Positions 60,044 to 64,000 of a stretch of 64,000 nt of DNA are shown piece after piece. How positions within the stretch are numbered: the stretch's first letter is position 1; the number at the start of each line of letters is the position of its first letter. This stretch comes from Zanthoxylum bungeanum (taxonomy: Eukaryota > Streptophyta > Magnoliopsida > Sapindales > Rutaceae), in the NCBI GenBank assembly GCA_019454045.1, contig SKCR01041831.1, positions 62,001-126,000 of the forward strand. Direction: 5' to 3'. Below the pieces are notes generated by a model. The model made no database searches. It was given only the letters and a program-made list of their open reading frames with translations, and was not told the DNA's origin. A program made the position numbers and the translations under genes.

Positions 60044-62306
60044 TGACGTAAGTGGGCCCATGTCTAGCTAGGCTAGAGATGGATATGAATACTTCGTAAC
60101 TTTTACGAATGTGGCATCGCGTTATGGTTATGTGTTTCTTATGAAACACGAATCAGAAACTTTTGATAAATTCAAAGAGTTTCGACACGAAGTAGACAAA
60201 CAGATCGGCAAGAGTATTAATACATCACGATTGGACTATGATAGAAAATACTTAAGCAATAAGTTTCTCGATTACCTGAAAGAGTATAATATTCTTTCAC
60301 AGTGGACTCCTCCCGGAACACCTCAATTGAGCGGTCTTTCCGAACAGAGAAACCGAACCTTGTTGGACATAGTAAGGTTAATCATGAGTCGGTCTGAGCT
60401 ACCATTTTCCTTCTAGGGATACGCATTAAACAATTCAATACTTATTTTGAATAAGGTTCCATGAAAATCTGTTTGACAGACTTCATATTAGATATAAACA
60501 GGAAAAAAACAGGGTTTTCTCATTCCTGAAGGTTTGGGAATGCTGGGAATATGTTTGGATGATACCAAACTAGAACCCAAATCAGATAAGTTCCCAATTT
60601 GTAGGTTATCCTAGGATAACCAAAGTATAGTACTTATACAACTCACATGAGAACAATTTAATTATTGCTCGCCATGCTGTTTTCCTAAGAGGAATACCTA
60701 TATGCAGTGGTAAGTGGGTGGAAAGTAAAACTCGATGAAAATCAGAGTAATACTGTTCAAGGCATTGATTCCTTAATGAAACACAAATAGTTCATCAGGG
60801 ATGAAACTGTACCATAATATTCGAATACACAAGAACCGCGTAAGTCGGAGAGAGTCATAAAATAACCCGAGAGGTATGGGTTTCTGATCTCACCTCAAGT
60901 AGATGTCAATCTTATTGAGGAAGACAAACTGACTACGTATGAGGAAGTGATACAAGGTATCGACTCCCTATTATGGAAAATTGCCATGATGTCCGAAATG
61001 GATTCCACATATACCAACCAAGTTCGGACACTGGTGTTGTACCGGAAAGCATTGTGCTTATTGATACTATATAAGTCTTCAAGGAAGACATACATAGTTG
61101 GCAACATACCAACGAACAAAGGTATGCTTGTAGCGAAAAGGTATCGTTATCAACATTGTGTTGATTAGGACGAAACCTTTTATCCGTTGCCATAGTTAAG
61201 TCCATTCGGATAATGCTTGCTAATGCTGCATGTTTCATTTATGAAATATGGTAGTTGAACGTCAAAATTTCCTTCCTTAAACAGAAATCTTTTGGAGGAT
61301 GTTTACAACATCCTGACGGTTTTGTGGTATCAAAACGAGCAAACAAGGTTTGCAAGTTAATTCAATCCATTTATGGATTGAAGCAAACATTGAATTCTTG
61401 GGAATCATCGTTTTGATGTAATCATAATGGTGTATGTTTTAATTCAAAACAAAGATGATTCTTGTGTATATAAGGAGGTTAGTGGGAGCACACTGACAGT
61501 GGTTGTCCTAAATAATGATCATATATCATTTCTTGGAAATGACATTCCCATAATGCAATCGCTGAAAGCTTGGCTTTCTTGAAAATTCTCCATAGAATAC
61601 TTGGGAGTGACAACATTTATTCTAGGAATAAGGATCTACTAGGATAGATCTAAAGGTTGTTGGCACTCTCCGAGAACTCGTACATTGAAATAGATATACG
61701 CGACCTAGTGTCTCATATGCTTTGAGCATATGGAGCCACAATCAGGCCAATCCAAGTGATAGTCACTGGATTGATGTTAAGAACATCCTTATGTATATTA
61801 GATGAACTAAGGATGCTTTCTTAAGCTATGGAGAAGGAGAACTTGAAGTGACTGGGTTCACTGTTGCAAGTTTCATAACCGATAAAAATGACTATAAGTC
61901 AAAAAAGGTACTATATAGTTTGAATAACGGAACTGTAAGCTGGAAATCTTCCTAGCAAGATACTGTTACCAAATAAACAACAAAAATGGAATATTGCTGC
62001 AGCTGAGGCAGCAATAGAAGCGATTTGGATCTATAATAATCCTAATCAGATTAGGTGTAGTTCTGTTGGCAGCTGAGCTAGGCTACAACACAGGCTAAAG
62101 AAATAATGGTCTAATCAACGATCTAAGTATATACTTCAATTATTTCATCTGATTCGTTCGGATCATACATCATGGCGATGTGATGATCGAATAAATCGCA
62201 TCAGATGATAACCATGCAAATCCGGTGACGAAAGTAGTTTCTCATCAGAAGTTTGAGCGACCCGTACATAGTTCAAGTGTAGAACACTTGAGTGATTGGC
62301 TATAGG
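60044..62306 (+). pseudogene. E3 pol, second part: integrase, RT, RNase H
   Basis: Resumes the integrase broken at 50222. The best-kept stretch is 60111-60413: SRYGYVFLMKHESETFDKFK, later SQWTPPGTPQLSGLSEQRNR and TLLDIVRLIMSRSELPFSF, then TAG. Of the catalytic DDE, the first Asp is lost (FTDD-type box reads FTNV), the second can be aligned to RLDYDRKY, and the Glu is kept in SEQRNR. RT follows to about 61480. The YxDD box (61511-61522) reads NNDH followed by ISFLGNDIP. RNase H has WKSS near 61943 and ends near 62306 just before the polypurine tract at 62309. Confidence 0.82.
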
Positions 62307-62308
62307 CC

Positions 62309-62319
62309 AAGTGGGAGAT
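62309..62319 (+). other. E3 polypurine tract
   Basis: AAGTGGGAGAT. The LTR that follows begins TTTTGG instead of TGTTGG, a point change in the terminal dinucleotide region. Confidence 0.85.
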
Positions 62320-64000
62320 TTTTGGACAATTTTGAACCATAGCATCAATATTTGTATAGAACATGGTGTTGTTATACAAATTAACTATGTGACAAAGGAA
62401 ATTGCTCTTTTATCATTTGTAATTGGATTACCAGGATATATAAATGATAAAAGTCCATATGATTAGTTCCGGATTAATAAGATATGAGACAATATTAATC
62501 CACTAAGGTTTAATCATTAAAACATCCCTAGTCGTAGTATTATCGAGATTGAACATCGATAATGTGGAATAGACTAGTATTGCACTTGTTCGTGTTATGG
62601 GAGCATAACGGCATAGTTCTCATATATTTGGGTATTGGATACTCATGCAAGTGTAATAAGAGGTTGTGTTTACCGATGGTACAGAAACAGCTTCGCTCTG
62701 GATAGACCCCTCGGAATTCCATTAGTAGTATGACTATGTGTCTATGGAAGTCCGAATCAGGGTAGGTGTATTTGGTCTTAAACTTGAGACTTGCACCGCT
62801 AATACTTACGAAAATCAATATACTTTAGTTTTGGTCGTCCAGGGCTTTAACAGGTTTTGTGTACGCCTCTTCTGGGTATATTGAGAATCGTAGTGTATTG
62901 GGTGTGATGTCAAGATGGAAGTATCACTTCAGTCATATGGAGATGATTGTCACGTAGGATACGGAACTGGTAATCTTATATGCTGCAGCTATCGGGATAA
63001 TATGACAAGGTCATAGTTATTCGATTATAGAGACTAGTTACCAGAGATTGGATATGTGCTTCGTACGGGGCATACACAATTACAGCCCCAAGCCTAGCAT
63101 GTGACATCCGATACTGGATCGCAATACGCAATACTACGTATACTACGCCAGATATAGATTACATATTCCTTTAAGAATATTTCTGGAGAATTGGGTAGGC
63201 ACGGTGCTTTGCTAGAAGCCAACCATGTCTTGTAAGTCGGCAAAAACATAGTACTAGGTACGTACATGTTCGGATAGTCCGACGACCGGATTTACTGCCA
63301 ACATATCCGGGGATCTCATGGGTCGCTTCCCGAAGATTCACCGATGACGTATGACTCGCACATTATTAATCTGAGATTAATTAATAGAGAGAGAAAATTA
63401 ATCTAGGATTAATTAGGGAGATATTTTATCTGGGATAAAATACTATTTGAAGAGAGAGAATGATTAATTTGGAATTAATCGATAAAATAATATATTGAAT
63501 ATATTAAACGAAATTAGATTTCGACGTAGAATTATAATTAGATTTTAATTTGGGCGAACGAGTTAATTTAGAATTAATTCGCTAGCGACGTGAATAGTAA
63601 TTTTTCTAGGCATAATTATTTAATTAAATTTCATTTAATTTCTTCGCAACCGAAAATTCGTTAATTCGGAATTAGCGAACCCGAGCACGGGAGTGTTTGC
63701 AGGCCCACTCACATTTTGAATCAAGTGGGGCCCACAAGTCACATCATGCGTCACATCACTAGTCAACTTCATCACTTTAATGTGATGGAAGTTGTTGGTA
63801 GGTGGTTGAGTGTGAAACACACTAGTGTGATGGCTTGAAAGACATTTACCATTTTTATTATTTTTGTATTTGACTTTCATTTGGTGTAATTAGATTACAT
63901 AACACAAAATAACACACATCTTCTCTTCTCCCTCTCCCTCTCACGGCTTTAGAAGCCATTTCTCTCTAAAATTTCCTCATGGCCGAGAGATACAAGAAGC
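62320..64000 (+). repeat. E3 3' LTR (cut by the window end)
   Basis: 1681 bp of an LTR expected to be about 1973 bp, colinear with 44574-46260. Hairpin array at 63364-63580, antisense frame at 62540-62818. Confidence 0.9.

Larger units (their letters stand above)
44574..64000 (+). mobile_element. E3: Ty1/copia element, plus strand, interrupted by E4, 3' end outside the window
   Basis: 5' LTR 44574-46546 (1973 bp), PBS 46548, leader, gag/pol remnants up to 50222, E4 insertion, pol resumed at 60044, polypurine tract 62309-62319, and 3' LTR from 62320, cut by the window end about 290 bp short. It is inserted in the E6 gag-pol frame. It retains more gag than E1, E2 or E4, including the UBN2 region, but with stops. 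Confidence 0.9.

Noticed and set aside
1..64000. CRISPR array, tRNA or rRNA genes, bacterial-style operons
   Set aside because: No direct-repeat/spacer array with constant spacing, no cloverleaf with A and B boxes and no rRNA text was seen; the window is plant repeat DNA.

Overview
This window is repeat-dense plant DNA, most likely from an angiosperm nuclear genome. The evidence is the families present: Ty1/copia elements primed by initiator-Met tRNA, an Athila/Tat-type Ty3/gypsy LTR with its typical primer-binding site, a CACTA transposase fragment, and a piece of a plant LOG-type phosphoribohydrolase gene. I see no intact host gene, no tRNA or rRNA gene and no CRISPR array. Most short open frames are chance frames inside LTRs or antisense to decayed pol. 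All assignments come from reading the sequence; no database was searched.

Layout. 1-2252: unassigned LTR-like DNA with a CACTA transposase fragment (minus strand, 1071-1350). 2253-13666: element E1, a minus-strand copia element with about 2.15-kb LTRs. Its right end carries a local rearrangement: a 357-bp LTR stub, a second copy of the left flank, then a full LTR. 13667-23651: older gypsy debris. It holds a gypsy polypurine tract and LTR start near 14260, a LOG-like pseudogene (14974-15387), an Athila/Tat 3' end, LTR, PBS and shortened gag (15440-19214), and further gypsy-LTR-like DNA.

23652-64000 is a nest. The host is E6, a plus-strand copia element starting at 23652. Its 5' LTR is split by E2 (24409-34040, minus strand, TSD TAGAC on both sides). 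Its leader is split by E5 (35892-42451, minus strand, truncated). Its gag-pol frame (from 43109) is split at 44573 by E3 (plus strand, runs past the window end). E3 is in turn split inside its integrase by E4 (50223-60038, plus strand, TSD CATAG on both sides).

E1-E5 are one extended copia family. Shared traits are LTRs of about 2.0-2.15 kb, PBS TGGTATCAGAGC, polypurine tract AAGTGGGAGAT, and a 2-3 kb non-coding stretch between PBS and the gag/pol remnants. Their gag and pol are full of stops and deletions. E5 alone keeps both aspartates of the reverse-transcriptase YxDD box; E1-E4 have lost the second one. The family's LTRs and internal non-coding DNA carry unusually dense short perfect inverted repeats, nearly all with a 3-nt CNA loop (CCA, CTA or CGA). 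That is the most distinctive unexplained structure here.
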